Origin: JBFWNZ01 sp050250795
GTDB lineage: Bacteria > Pseudomonadota > Alphaproteobacteria > UBA8366
NCBI GenBank assembly: GCA_050250795.1
Contig: JBFWNZ010000110.1
Location: forward strand, 1 to 10,607
DNA: 10,607 bases
Direction of reading: 5' to 3'
The notes beneath the pieces were generated by a model, which did not search any database, was not told the DNA's origin, and saw nothing but the letters and a program-made list of their open reading frames with translations. Positions within the stretch are counted from its first letter, which is position 1; every line of letters begins with the position of its first letter. This document shows, one piece after another, positions 1 through 6,616 of this stretch. The position numbers and the translations under genes were made by a program.

Positions 1-1241
1 CCGTAGAGCGTGGCGTAGCCGACCGACATCTCGGACTTGTTGCCCGTCGTGACGACCATGTAGCCAAGCTTGTTCGATATCCCCATGAGGATGAGACCGC
101 GGCTGCGCGCCTGTATGTTCTCCTCGGTCGTGTCGGCGGCGCGGTTCTCGAACAACGGCGCCAGCATGCCCTGAAAGGCGCGCATCGCGGGCTCAATCCC
201 GACTTCGTCCAGCCGGATGCCCAGCAGGCGCGCGCATTCGGCGGCATCGTCCAGGCTGTCGCGGCTGGTATAGGGCGACGGCATCATCACGCAGCGCACC
301 CGCTCCGCCCCCAGCGCATCCACCGCGACCGCCGCAGTGATCGCGGAATCGATGCCGCCCGACAGGCCGATCAGCACGCCCGGAAAGCCGTTCTTGACGA
401 CATAGTCGCGCAGGCCCAGCACCATCGCCCGATAAATCGCGGTCAGTTCGTCCTCGGGCGGGATCCGCGGGCCAGGCGCGCAGGCCCAGGTGCCGTCCGC
501 GCCGCGCGCCCAGTCGGTCAGCACGACAGACTCTTCCCAGGCCGGCATCTGCACCGCCAGCGAGCGGTCGGGATTGATGACGAAGCTGGCGCCGTCGAAC
601 ACCAGTTCGTCCTGACCGCCCACCTGGTTGACATAGGCAAGGGCCAGCCCGCTCTCCGTCACCCGGCGCACCGCAAGCTGGATGCGCGTATCGGCCTTGT
701 CGGACTCGAAGGGCGACCCATTGGGAACCAGCAGCAGTTCCGCACCCGACTCCTCCAGGCACTCCACGACATCCGCCACCCAGATATCCTCGCAGATCGG
801 CACGCCGATCCGCACGTCGCGGAAGTTGACCGGCCCTGGCGCGGGGCCGGGCTGGAACACACGCTTCTCGTCGAACACGCCGTAATTGGGCAGCACATGC
901 TTGAAGCGCTCGGCGAGGATTCGGCCGTTCTCGATCAGAAGGACGGCGTTATACGCCGTGCCGTCGACCCGCCAGGGCGTGGGCAGCAGCATCGCGGGCC
1001 CGCCATCGGCGGTCGCATCCACGATCTCGCGCACCGCCTGCTCCACCCGGTCGAGGAAGAAGGGCTTGAGGATCAGATCCTCGGGCGGATAGCCGGAGGT
1101 GACGAGTTCGCCATACACGATGAGGTCGGCGCCGCCGGCCGCCGCCTTGCCGCGCGCCGCAAGAATGCGGGCGGTGTTGCCGCGGATATCGCCGACGACA
1201 GGGTTGATCTGGGCCAGCGCAATCCTGAGTCGGTCGGTCAT
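1..1241 (-). CDS. nadE: Glutamine-dependent NAD+ synthetase, C-terminus cut by window edge
   Basis: This cytoplasmic enzyme makes NAD+ from nicotinate adenine dinucleotide using ATP and glutamine-derived ammonia, the last step of NAD biosynthesis. 413 residues are visible; two-domain bacterial NadE proteins are usually about 540-560, so roughly 130-150 C-terminal residues lie beyond the left edge. Residues 1 to about 250 are the nitrilase-type glutaminase domain, with catalytic Glu45 (in YGELVTSGYPPEDL), Lys114 (RFKHVLPNYGVFDE) and Cys150 (GVPICEDIW). The ammonia-using synthetase domain follows, with the ATP-binding loop GLSGGIDSA (Ser294-Ala300) and the downstream TTGNKSEMSVGY motif. The ATG at 1241 is chosen because MTDRLRIALAQINPVVGD is the normal start of the nitrilase fold; the ribosome site before it is weak. 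The gene is divergent from the one at 1368. The domain architecture implies direct use of glutamine, unlike the short ammonia-only NadE of E. coli. Identity is very secure. Confidence 0.97.
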   Translation of the reverse strand, partial: MTDRLRIALAQINPVVGDIRGNTARILAARGKAAAGGADLIVYGELVTSGYPPEDLILKPFFLDRVEQAVREIVDATADGGPAMLLPTPWRVDGTAYNAVLLIENGRILAERFKHVLPNYGVFDEKRVFQPGPAPGPVNFRDVRIGVPICEDIWVADVVECLEESGAELLLVPNGSPFESDKADTRIQLAVRRVTESGLALAYVNQVGGQDELVFDGASFVINPDRSLAVQMPAWEESVVLTDWARGADGTWACAPGPRIPPEDELTAIYRAMVLGLRDYVVKNGFPGVLIGLSGGIDSAITAAVAVDALGAERVRCVMMPSPYTSRDSLDDAAECARLLGIRLDEVGIEPAMRAFQGMLAPLFENRAADTTEENIQARSRGLILMGISNKLGYMVVTTGNKSEMSVGYATLY

Positions 1242-1274
1242 TCGGAGGTCCCGGCAAGCGAAGCGGCGCCGTCA

Positions 1275-1304
1275 TTGGCAAGCGGCGAGTCCGCCGACTA
1301 TCTT
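1275..1304 (+). promoter_or_regulatory. Candidate sigma70-type promoter for the 1368-2539 gene pair
   Basis: On the plus strand TTGGCA (1275-1280, five of six matches to TTGACA) is followed after 18 bp by TATCTT (1299-1304, four of six matches to TATAAT). Initiation near 1311 would give a leader of about 57 nt before the ATG at 1368. Its -10 overlaps the -10 of the nadE candidate on the other strand, so the two would compete for polymerase. Supported only by consensus resemblance and position. Confidence 0.35.
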
Positions 1305-1324
1305 TAGCCAGGGAAAAACGTCAA
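1297..1324 (-). promoter_or_regulatory. Candidate sigma70-type promoter for nadE
   Basis: Reading the minus strand, TTGACG (1324-1319, five of six matches to TTGACA) is followed after 16 bp by GATAGT (1302-1297, four of six matches to TATAAT). Initiation near 1290 would give a leader of about 50 nt before the nadE ATG at 1241. This is a consensus match by eye only; alphaproteobacterial -10 elements are often degenerate. Confidence 0.4.
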
Positions 1325-1367
1325 GCCTCTCGCGGGGATATGCCGCGGGACGGCCGGGGAGAACCGA

Positions 1368-2210
1368 ATGGCGGACGACCGCAACGCGACCGATGCGACG
1401 GCGCTGGCTGCCGGTCCGGCGCGCGTGCAGATGCTGGTGCATCGCGGGATCGACCTGATGATCGCGTCGATGCGCAGCCGTGCCCAGTCGAGCGACGGCG
1501 GACGGCTCTCCTTCACCGAGATGCGCGACACCGTCACCCGCTTCAAGTCGAAGCCGCCGCAGAATGTCTTACATTTCTACGAGGAAGCCTGGGAGGAGAT
1601 CGAGCGCATCGTCGAGGCCCAGCGCTGGGACAAGGAACGGAAATATCCGTTCGAGCGGCTCGTCGTGCACTATTTCGTCCATCTGCTGCCGGAGCGCGGC
1701 CAGCCGGCAATGCCGGGCCGCCAGCTGTCGCGGGGCATCATCCCCGGCTTCGTCCAGGCCCTTCAGCAACTGGTCGGGCCCGACCTGTTCGAGACCTATG
1801 AGGAACGCTGCCGCGAACTGGTGGAGCGCGTCCGGGAAGAACAGGGCGACGCCTTCACCTGGGACCATGTCTATGCGGATTCGAGCAGCCAGTTGATCGT
1901 CAACGACGTGCTGGTGCTGATCGCCCGGCATTTCAGCAATCTGCGCCGCCGCCGCCAATGGATGATGGACCTGATCGACAACGGCATGAAACGCCGCCGC
2001 GATCCGGGCGAGAAGGACTGGTTCTTCGGCGAGGCGGAGTTCCACATGCTGATGGATTCGATGTACCGCATCCTGAAGCGCGCCATGCAGGCTCAGCAGG
2101 GCCGGCAGGTGTTGGAGAAGCGCTACGGCGCCGCCGCCATCGAGGGGCTGGACGACATGCTGTTCCACCTCGACGAGGAAAAGCGCGCCCTGCCGCCGCC
2201 GAAGGCATGA
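1368..2210 (+). CDS. Conserved-looking helical protein of unknown function
   Basis: I do not recognise this 280-residue protein. It has no signal peptide and no clear membrane segment, so it is probably cytoplasmic. It is rich in charged residues and looks almost entirely alpha-helical. Visible landmarks are an aromatic, acidic stretch (FYEEAWEEIERI, about 70-81), a hydrophobic patch with two histidines (LVVHYFVHLLP, 98-108), a central segment with the only cysteine (Cys148), a hydrophobic helix (LIVNDVLVLIARHF, 176-189) followed directly by four arginines (193-196), and a helical C-terminus ending in prolines. No metal-binding, nucleotide-binding or helix-turn-helix motif stands out. The start is supported by GGGGAGA at 1356-1362, five bases before the ATG. 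Codon use matches the neighbours, so it is a real gene. Its stop overlaps the start of the ferredoxin gene (ATGA), which suggests coupled translation and a shared role; that role is inference. Confidence 0.85.
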   Translation: MADDRNATDATALAAGPARVQMLVHRGIDLMIASMRSRAQSSDGGRLSFTEMRDTVTRFKSKPPQNVLHFYEEAWEEIERIVEAQRWDKERKYPFERLVVHYFVHLLPERGQPAMPGRQLSRGIIPGFVQALQQLVGPDLFETYEERCRELVERVREEQGDAFTWDHVYADSSSQLIVNDVLVLIARHFSNLRRRRQWMMDLIDNGMKRRRDPGEKDWFFGEAEFHMLMDSMYRILKRAMQAQQGRQVLEKRYGAAAIEGLDDMLFHLDEEKRALPPPKA

Positions 2211-2539
2211 CCGGGCGTCTGCGTCTCTGCGTCAACTGGCGCGCCAACCGGATGGTGGATTCCTGCGGCGCCCGCGGCGCCCGCGAACTCGCCGACGCCC
2301 TGGACGCAGGTCTTGCCGAACGCGGCCTGGACTGGACGCTGGAACGGGTGCACTGCCAGAGCTTCTGCCATCTGGGCCCGACGCTCCGGCTGCTGCCCGA
2401 CGGCCGCTTCGTCCTGGGCGCCCAGGCCGAGGACGTGCCGCGCATCCTGGACTGGCTGGCCGCAGACGATCTGGATGCGCTGGTCGCGTGGTTCCCGCAA
2501 TCGGAGCGGGCGAACCGGCTGCTTGCGCCGAAAGGCTAG
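2207..2539 (+). CDS. Thioredoxin-fold [2Fe-2S] ferredoxin
   Basis: A 110-residue electron-transfer protein of the thioredoxin-like [2Fe-2S] ferredoxin family, the fold shared by Aquifex Fd4 and the NuoE subunit of complex I. Four cysteines are placed as the cluster ligands: Cys8 and Cys20 (11 residues between them) and the pair Cys50-x3-Cys54. The ferredoxin arrangement is also seen in SCGARGARELADAL after Cys20, in CHLGPTLRLLPDGRFVLG after Cys54, and in the closing DVPRIL helix. There is no signal peptide, so it should be cytoplasmic. The ATG at 2207 overlaps the upstream stop by four bases and gives exactly the N-terminus expected for the fold; an in-frame extension upstream lies wholly inside the preceding gene and is rejected. 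Only a weak GAAGG abuts the start, consistent with translational coupling. Redox partner and pathway are unknown. It converges on the sulfate importer, but that alone does not show a role in sulfur metabolism. Confidence 0.9.
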   Translation: MTGRLRLCVNWRANRMVDSCGARGARELADALDAGLAERGLDWTLERVHCQSFCHLGPTLRLLPDGRFVLGAQAEDVPRILDWLAADDLDALVAWFPQSERANRLLAPKG

Positions 2540-3351
2540 CGCCCGCGCACCCGCCCTTCCAGCAGCGCCTTCAAAGCCATCGTCAGCACCGCCAGCAGCG
2601 TGAGTACCGTCGCCGCCGCGAAAGCGCCCGCGGCGTTGTAGTCCTGATAGAGCAACTGGATCTGCAGCGGCAGGGTATTGGTCTCGCCCCTGATATTGCC
2701 GGAGACGACCGAGACCGCCCCGAACTCGCCCATCGCCCGCGCATTGCACAGCAGCAGCCCGTACAGCAGCGCCCATTTGATGCTGGGCAGGGTGACGCGC
2801 CGGAAGATCTGCCAGCCCGAGGCGCCCAGCGTGGCCGCCACCTCCTCCTGCTCGCGGCCCTGCACCTGCATCAGCGCGATCAGCTCGCGGGCGATGAAGG
2901 GGCTGGTCACGAACAGCGTGACCAGGACGATGGCCGGTACCGTGAACATCACCTGGATGCCGTAATCGGCAAGCACCGCGCCCAGCGGCCCGTTCGCGCC
3001 ATACAGCAGCAGATAGCAGACGCCGGCCACGATGGGAGAGACCGAGAAGGGGATGTCGATGGTCGTCAGCAGCAGCTTCTTGCCGGGAAAGCTGTATTTC
3101 GTGACGAGCCAGGCGGCGGCCAGCCCGAACAGCATGTTGAGCGGCACGGCGACCGCCGCCGTCAGCAGGGTCAGGCCGATGGCGTGCAGCGTCTCCGGCT
3201 GAAGCAGGTTCTCGCGGTAGACCGCAAGCCCTTTGGCCAGCGCCTGGTCGAACACCACGGCGAGCGGCGCCACGACCAGCGCCAGGGTCAGCAGCACGCC
3301 CGACACGATCAGCAGCCGGGCACCGGAATGGGGAGCGGTCGCGCGGGTCAT
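2536..3351 (-). CDS. cysW: Sulfate/thiosulfate ABC transporter permease CysW
   Basis: A 271-residue inner-membrane permease, one half of the translocation channel of the sulfate/thiosulfate importer; it pairs with CysT. It has about six hydrophobic segments, the first near residues 12-34. The cytoplasmic coupling (EAA) loop reads EEVAATLGASGWQIFRRV. The region AMGEFGAVSVVSGNIRGET followed by LPLQIQLLYQDYN is diagnostic for CysW rather than CysT. It is slightly shorter than E. coli CysW (about 290), with a normal C-terminus. The ATG at 3351 lies two bases after the cysT stop, with GAAGGA just upstream inside the end of cysT, so translation is probably coupled. A longer in-frame reading upstream is only an overlap with cysT. 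The stop codon shares the CTAG at 2536-2539 with the opposing ferredoxin gene. It is the last gene of the operon. Confidence 0.95.
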   Translation of the reverse strand: MTRATAPHSGARLLIVSGVLLTLALVVAPLAVVFDQALAKGLAVYRENLLQPETLHAIGLTLLTAAVAVPLNMLFGLAAAWLVTKYSFPGKKLLLTTIDIPFSVSPIVAGVCYLLLYGANGPLGAVLADYGIQVMFTVPAIVLVTLFVTSPFIARELIALMQVQGREQEEVAATLGASGWQIFRRVTLPSIKWALLYGLLLCNARAMGEFGAVSVVSGNIRGETNTLPLQIQLLYQDYNAAGAFAAATVLTLLAVLTMALKALLEGRVRGR

Positions 3352-3353
3352 GG

Positions 3354-4226
3354 CTAGTCCTTCACCGCCCGGCGCAAACGCCAGGCCTGGATCGTGTTCG
3401 TCGCGAGCAGCAGCAGGAAGGCGAAGGCGAGCAGCACCGTCGCAATGGCCGCCGCCGCCGGATAGTCGTATTCCTCCAGCCGGATGAAGATCAGCAGCGC
3501 AGCGATCTCGGTCTTGAAGGGCAGGTTGCCGGCGATGAAGATCACCGCGCCGAACTCGCCCAGGCTGCGCGCGAAGGCCATGGCGCTGCCGGCGAGATGC
3601 GCCGGGAACAGCGCGGGATAGATCACCCGCGCGAAGACCTGCCAGCGCGATGCGCCCAGACTGGCGGCGGCCTCCTCCACCTCGGGCTTCAGCTCCTCGA
3701 TCACCGGCTGCACCGTCCGCACCACGAAGGGCACGCTGGTGAACGCCATCGCGACGGCGACGCCGGCAAGCGTGTAGGCCACCTTGATCCCGCCCGGCTC
3801 CAGGAACTGGCCGAACCATCCATTGCCGGCGAACAAGGCGGCGAGCGCAATACCGGCGACGGCGGTCGGCAGCGCGAAGGGCAGGTCCATCAGCGCGTCC
3901 AGGATGCGGCGGCCGGGAAAGCGGTAGCGCGTCAGCACCCAGGCCATCAGCAGACCGTATGCGGCATTGAACAGCGTGGCCAGCAGCGCCGCCCCGACCG
4001 TGACCTGGAACGCCGCCACCGCGCGCGGGCTCGACACGACGTCCCAGAAGCGCAGCCATCCGGCATCGGCCGTCTTGAGCAGCAGCGCCGCCACCGGCAG
4101 CAGCACGATCAGCGCGAGATAGAGCAAGGTCGCGCCCATCGTCAGGCCGAAGCCCGGCAGCACGCGCCGCCGCCCCCGGCGCAGGGCCGGGGGCAGGACG
4201 CCGCGGATAGCGGATGCCGCGATCAT
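3354..4226 (-). CDS. cysT: Sulfate/thiosulfate ABC transporter permease CysT (CysU)
   Basis: A 290-residue inner-membrane permease, partner of CysW in the sulfate/thiosulfate importer. An arginine-rich cytoplasmic N-terminus (about residues 15-22) precedes the first membrane helix (about 30-50); five further helices follow. The EAA coupling loop reads EEAAASLGASRWQVFARV. The sequence ARSLGEFGAVIFIAGNLPFK, with the later LIFIRLEEYDYPAA, separates CysT from CysW. The length is close to the family norm of about 275-290. The ATG at 4226 has a strong GGAGGAGA ribosome site about 8 bases upstream, in the 25-bp gap after sbp. A paralogous relation to CysW is evident in the matching EAA loops and GEFGAV segments. 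Confidence 0.95.
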   Translation of the reverse strand: MIAASAIRGVLPPALRRGRRRVLPGFGLTMGATLLYLALIVLLPVAALLLKTADAGWLRFWDVVSSPRAVAAFQVTVGAALLATLFNAAYGLLMAWVLTRYRFPGRRILDALMDLPFALPTAVAGIALAALFAGNGWFGQFLEPGGIKVAYTLAGVAVAMAFTSVPFVVRTVQPVIEELKPEVEEAAASLGASRWQVFARVIYPALFPAHLAGSAMAFARSLGEFGAVIFIAGNLPFKTEIAALLIFIRLEEYDYPAAAAIATVLLAFAFLLLLATNTIQAWRLRRAVKD

Positions 4227-4251
4227 GGCCGCATCTCCTCCGCGCCGGCGC

Positions 4252-5274
4252 TCAGCGCTTCACAAACACCTTGTCGAGGATACCGCCCTCGGCAAAGTGA
4301 TCCTTGTTGGCCTTCTCCCAGCCGCCGAACACGTTCTCGACCGTGACCAGCTTCACCTCGGGGAACTCGGCGCGGTGACGGGCGACGACCTCGGGATGGT
4401 GCACGCGGTTGGCGAAGCCGGCGATAATCTCCTGCCCCTCGGCGCTGTAGAGGAACTCGAGATAGGCGGTCGCGAGGTCGCGGGTGCCCTTGCGGTCGAC
4501 ATTGCGGTCGACCAGCGCGACCGGGAACTCAGCCAGGATGCTCTGCGACGGCACCACGATCTCGAAGCCGCGGTCGCCATACTGCTTCTTCACCGCGTTC
4601 ACCTCCGCCTCGAAGGTGATCAGCACGTCGCCGATGCCGCGCTCGATGAAGGTCGTGGTCGAGCCGCGCCCGCCGGTGTCGAAGACCGGTACGTTCGCCA
4701 GCAGCTTGCGCACGAACTCCTGCGCCTGGGCGTGATCGCCCTTGGACCGGTCGAGCGCGAAGGCATAGGCCGCCAGATAGGTGTAGCGGGCATTGCCCGA
4801 GGTCTTCGGGTTCGGGAACACCGGCTGCACGCCGTCGCGGACCAGATCGCTCCAGTCCTTGATGCCCTTAGGATTGCCCGGCCGCACCAGGAAGGCCGGC
4901 AGCGAGTAATAGGGCGAGCTGTTGTTGGGCAGGCGGATCTGCCAGTCGGCCGGGATCAGATTGCCCTTGTCGTGCAGCACCTGGACGTCAAGGAACTGGT
5001 TGAAGGTCACGACATCGGCGGGCAGCCCCTCCAGGATCGCACGCGCCTGGGTCGAAGTGCCAGCATGCGACTGCTTCACCGTCACCGTCTGGCCGGTCTT
5101 CTTCTGCCAGGCCGCGGTGAACGCCTCGTTGATCTTGGCGTAGAGCTCGCGGGCGATATCGTAGGAGACGTTCAGAATCTCGTTCGGTCCCGCCGTCTGG
5201 GCCTGGGCCGGAACGGCGATTGCGGACGCAAGAAGGGCGGCGCCGGCGATGCCGGCGCGAATCAGGGTCTTCAT
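4252..5274 (-). CDS. sbp: Periplasmic sulfate/thiosulfate-binding protein
   Basis: A 340-residue periplasmic solute-binding protein that captures sulfate (or thiosulfate) and delivers it to the CysT/CysW permease. A typical signal peptide covers residues 1-25: MKTLIR, a hydrophobic core, and a PAQA|Q cleavage site. The mature protein carries the hallmarks of the Sbp/CysP family in order: LNVSYDIARELYAKINEAF, QSHAGTSTQAR, ADVVTFNQFLDV, PNPKTSGNARYTYLAAYAFAL, DTGGRGSTTTFIERGIGDVL, and FGGWEKANKDHFAEGGILD near the end. These align closely with remembered E. coli Sbp across the whole length. The ATG at 5274 is chosen over an in-frame extension to 5490 because it begins the signal peptide and follows GAAGGAAG at a spacing of about 6 bases. 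Whether sulfate or thiosulfate is preferred cannot be told. It is the second gene of the operon, 58 bp after cysA, an uncommon position. Confidence 0.95.
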   Translation of the reverse strand: MKTLIRAGIAGAALLASAIAVPAQAQTAGPNEILNVSYDIARELYAKINEAFTAAWQKKTGQTVTVKQSHAGTSTQARAILEGLPADVVTFNQFLDVQVLHDKGNLIPADWQIRLPNNSSPYYSLPAFLVRPGNPKGIKDWSDLVRDGVQPVFPNPKTSGNARYTYLAAYAFALDRSKGDHAQAQEFVRKLLANVPVFDTGGRGSTTTFIERGIGDVLITFEAEVNAVKKQYGDRGFEIVVPSQSILAEFPVALVDRNVDRKGTRDLATAYLEFLYSAEGQEIIAGFANRVHHPEVVARHRAEFPEVKLVTVENVFGGWEKANKDHFAEGGILDKVFVKR

Positions 5275-5332
5275 GACAAGCTTCCTTCGGAAGAGGTCGA
5301 ATTCGGGAATTTGAGGTCGAGAGGCCGGCGGC

Positions 5333-6475
5333 TCAGGGCCGCGCGGTACACAGGCCCATCCGGGCCAGGGGCATTCGGCCCATGATGCGCAGGATACCGG
5401 GCTTCGCCGCCACCGGCTCTTCGCGCAGCCGGACGGGCGCGAACACGCGCCCTTCCGCGACGGTGAGCGCGACCCGATCGCCCGCCGCAAGACCGCGGCG
5501 GCGGAACAGATCGCGCGGCATTTCCGCCGTCAGCCCGGGTATGCCGGGCAGGTCGAGCGCCAGCCGCATCGCATTGCCGGCGACGCTGGCGGACCGGATC
5601 GTCGCCGGCCCATCCGCCGCCGCCCGGGCGTCGAGATGATGCGGACGGACGAACAGCGTAGACGGACCGTCCGCGGCCGGCACGCGCGCGACGGCAGTGG
5701 TGTCGACGCCATCGACGTCGACGATGCCGGCGCGGACCAAGGCGGGCAGCTCGTTGACCCCGCCCAGGAAGCGCAAGACATAGGGGCTTTCCGGCCGGTC
5801 GTAGATGTCCTCGGGCGAACCGATCTGCTCGATCCGCCCTTCGTTCAGGATCACCACCTTGTCGGCCAGTTCCAGCGCTTCCTCCTGGTCGTGGGTCACG
5901 AACACCGTCGTCATGCCCAGGCGGTCGTGCAGGTCGCGCAGCCATTGCCGCAGATCCTGGCGGACCCGCGCATCCAGCGCACCGAATGGCTCGTCCAGCA
6001 GCAGCACCTGCGGCTCGACGGCCAGCGCACGGGCGAGCGCCACACGCTGGCGCTGGCCGCCGGAAAGCTGCGAGGGATAGCGGCCGCCCAGCCCGTCGAG
6101 TTGGATCAGGCCCAGCAATTCGTCCACCCGGCTGCGGATCGCCGCATCCGACGGGCGGTTGCGCCGGTCGCGGACGCGCAGTCCGAAGGCGATGTTGTCC
6201 GCCACCGTCATATGGTCGAACAGGGCGTAATTCTGGGGCACGAAGCCGACACCGCGTTCCTGCGTCGGCCGCGTCAGCCAGCTTTCGCCATCGACGCGCA
6301 GATCGCCCGTATCCGGCCAGTCCAGCCCGACCAGGATGCGCAGCAGGGTCGTCTTGCCCGAGCCCGACGCACCCAGCAACGCGACCAGCTCGCCATCGCC
6401 GATCCGCAGATCGACGCCGCGCAGCACGGGCTGCGTCGCGTAGCGCTTATGCAGGTTCTGAATCTCGATGCCCAT
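5333..6475 (-). CDS. cysA: Sulfate/thiosulfate ABC transporter ATP-binding protein
   Basis: A 380-residue cytoplasmic ATPase that powers the CysT/CysW importer as a dimer. Motifs in order: Walker A GASGSGKTT (35-43), Q-loop around Gln81 (VPQNYALFDHM), signature LSGGQRQR (137-144), Walker B VLLLDEP (157-163), D-loop GALD (165-168) and switch His195 (VTHDQEEALELAD). The C-terminal third is the regulatory extension typical of CysA-type ATPases (LFVRPHHLDA and onward). E. coli CysA has 365 residues, so the length is normal. The ATG at 6475 is chosen because MGIEIQNLHKRY is the usual beginning of the domain and AGGG lies about 9 bases upstream. Starts at 6511 and 6529 would lie upstream of, or inside, the proposed promoter. 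An ATG at 6484 (MTAM) is a possible alternative. It is the first gene of the operon. Confidence 0.95.
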   Translation of the reverse strand: MGIEIQNLHKRYATQPVLRGVDLRIGDGELVALLGASGSGKTTLLRILVGLDWPDTGDLRVDGESWLTRPTQERGVGFVPQNYALFDHMTVADNIAFGLRVRDRRNRPSDAAIRSRVDELLGLIQLDGLGGRYPSQLSGGQRQRVALARALAVEPQVLLLDEPFGALDARVRQDLRQWLRDLHDRLGMTTVFVTHDQEEALELADKVVILNEGRIEQIGSPEDIYDRPESPYVLRFLGGVNELPALVRAGIVDVDGVDTTAVARVPAADGPSTLFVRPHHLDARAAADGPATIRSASVAGNAMRLALDLPGIPGLTAEMPRDLFRRRGLAAGDRVALTVAEGRVFAPVRLREEPVAAKPGILRIMGRMPLARMGLCTARP

Positions 6476-6500
6476 GGCCGTCATCCCTGTTGGTGGCAGG

Positions 6501-6529
6501 AACATAGGCATGCCGCATCGCAAAATCAA
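6501..6529 (-). promoter_or_regulatory. Candidate promoter of the cysA-sbp-cysT-cysW operon
   Basis: On the minus strand TTGATT (6529-6524, four of six matches) is followed after 17 bp by TATGTT (6506-6501, four of six matches). Initiation near 6494 would leave a leader of about 19 nt before the ATG at 6475. The very AT-rich DNA immediately upstream could serve as an UP element. The match is moderate and judged by eye; the position directly before the first gene of the operon is the main support. Confidence 0.4.
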
Positions 6530-6548
6530 CTATATAATTGTGTTAGTT
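6528..6548. promoter_or_regulatory. 21-bp dyad, possible regulator (LysR-type) operator
   Basis: The plus strand reads AACTA (6528-6532), 11 bases, TAGTT (6544-6548), a perfect five-base inverted repeat. Two mismatches further out, three more pairs match. The arm spacing and T-N11-A geometry resemble LysR-type sites; CysB, a LysR-type protein, activates sulfate uptake operons in enterobacteria. The dyad touches the candidate -35 of cysA, a plausible activator position. In DNA this AT-rich, chance dyads are common, so this is a suggestion only. Confidence 0.3.
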
Positions 6549-6572
6549 ATTTTATATTACATTTTATTTTAT
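6547..6572. repeat. 9-bp direct repeat, 17-bp period, in AT-rich DNA
   Basis: TTATTTTAT occurs at 6547-6555 and again at 6564-6572, exact copies starting 17 bp apart. They lie upstream of the dyad and of the cysA promoter candidate. They could be paired protein-binding half-sites, or simply the product of low sequence complexity. Confidence 0.35.
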
Positions 6573-6616
6573 GTTGTTTATGAATTTTCCTTTTGAAACA
6601 GAATGATGATGGCTTC

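Larger units (their letters stand above)
6521..6600. other. 80-bp AT-rich intergenic island
   Basis: Only 14 of these 80 bases are G or C (17.5%), while the surrounding genes are roughly two thirds G+C. No reading frame, tRNA or convincing hairpin terminator is present. The island sits between the amidase stop and the cysA promoter candidate. It may be an UP element, a binding site for an AT-seeking repressor, or a scar of acquired DNA; the sequence alone does not decide. Confidence 0.8.

Noticed and set aside
1253..1284. GGCAAGCG repeated at 1253-1260 and 1277-1284
   Set aside because: Two 8-bp copies 24 bp apart in GC-rich DNA are weak evidence; no further copies or symmetry were seen.
4225..5385. 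Long open frame on the plus strand opposite sbp (386 codons)
   Set aside because: It is antisense to the clear sbp gene, has the arginine/histidine/glycine-rich composition of a shadow frame, and has no recognisable domain. Similar shadows at 2488-3357, 3597-4346, 5636-6583 and 1569-2168 (minus) are rejected for the same reason.
6476..6529. Longer CysA starting at 6529 or 6511
   Set aside because: The extra residues match nothing in the family, and those start codons overlap or precede the promoter candidate.
6533..6538. Perfect TATAAT on the plus strand
   Set aside because: No plus-strand gene follows; it lies in AT-rich DNA where this hexamer is expected by chance, and no -35 accompanies it.
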